Shown piece by piece: positions 14,066-14,078 of a stretch of DNA of 14,078 nucleotides. Made by a program: the position numbers and the translations under genes. Each line of letters opens with the position of its first letter. Within the stretch, counting starts at the first letter, position 1. The notes beneath the pieces are model-generated. The model was not told the DNA's origin and did not search any database. It saw only the letters and a program-made list of their open reading frames with translations. The stretch lies in contig CALNBV010000024.1 in NCBI GenBank assembly GCA_937874515.1, positions 1 through 14,078 on the forward strand, written 5' to 3'. The stretch comes from an uncultured Paenibacillaceae bacterium. GTDB lineage: Bacteria; Bacillota; Bacilli; Aneurinibacillales; Aneurinibacillaceae.

Positions 14066-14078
14066 ATGAAGAAAATTT
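14066..14078 (+). CDS. Start of a gene cut by the window edge
   Basis: An ATG at 14066 is followed by AAG AAA ATT, with a strong GGAGG (14054-14058) 7 bases upstream. MKKI is a common start for an exported protein, but four codons allow no identification. It follows the secreted-protein gene on the same strand, preceded by the leader-like element. Confidence 0.6.

Overview
The window comes from a low-GC, endospore-forming member of the Bacillota, most likely Bacillaceae. The evidence is a complete cotJABC spore-coat operon, a RecU Holliday-junction resolvase, a Bacillus-type AsnB, strong AAAGGAGG-type Shine-Dalgarno (SD) sites, U-rich intrinsic terminators, and TTG/GTG starts. The genus cannot be named from the sequence alone. 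Most genes look like ordinary chromosome. No integrase, transposase, phage gene or CRISPR array was seen.

Layout from left to right. Positions 1-53 are the 5' part of a minus-strand tRNA-Glu(UUC), cut by the window edge, with its own promoter. Positions 142-4337 hold a minus-strand operon of four genes, transcribed right to left: a GalT/HIT-like DUF4931 protein, a membrane-anchored C39-like cysteine peptidase, asparagine synthetase AsnB, and a small exported protein. A terminator that overlaps the last stop codon closes it. Next comes a single-gene unit for an 88-aa repeat/coiled-coil protein, then a membrane-anchored CapA-family protein. Both are on the minus strand and each has its own terminator.

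From about 6150 the plus strand takes over: two small genes of unknown function, one doubtful ORF, a DUF4127 protein, then cotJA-cotJB-cotJC. A bidirectional terminator separates cotJC from a convergent MetX-like alpha/beta-hydrolase on the minus strand. That gene is divergent from recU, which is followed closely by an MtaD/SsnA-type amidohydrolase.

The right end, from about 12,935 on, is AT-rich and the least ordinary part. It contains a 29-bp perfect hairpin, a 385-bp gene-free stretch with two overlapping inverted repeats, a secreted protein of no recognised family starting at TTG, and a 73-nt leader-like element just before the SD of another gene cut by the window edge.

How the parts fit together: the spore-coat genes belong to mother-cell sporulation. 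AsnB beside an extracytoplasmic cysteine peptidase and an exported protein suggests an envelope role, though only by inference. No single unmistakable new system is visible. The best leads are the regulated secreted-protein locus at the right end and the asnB/C39/DUF4931 operon.
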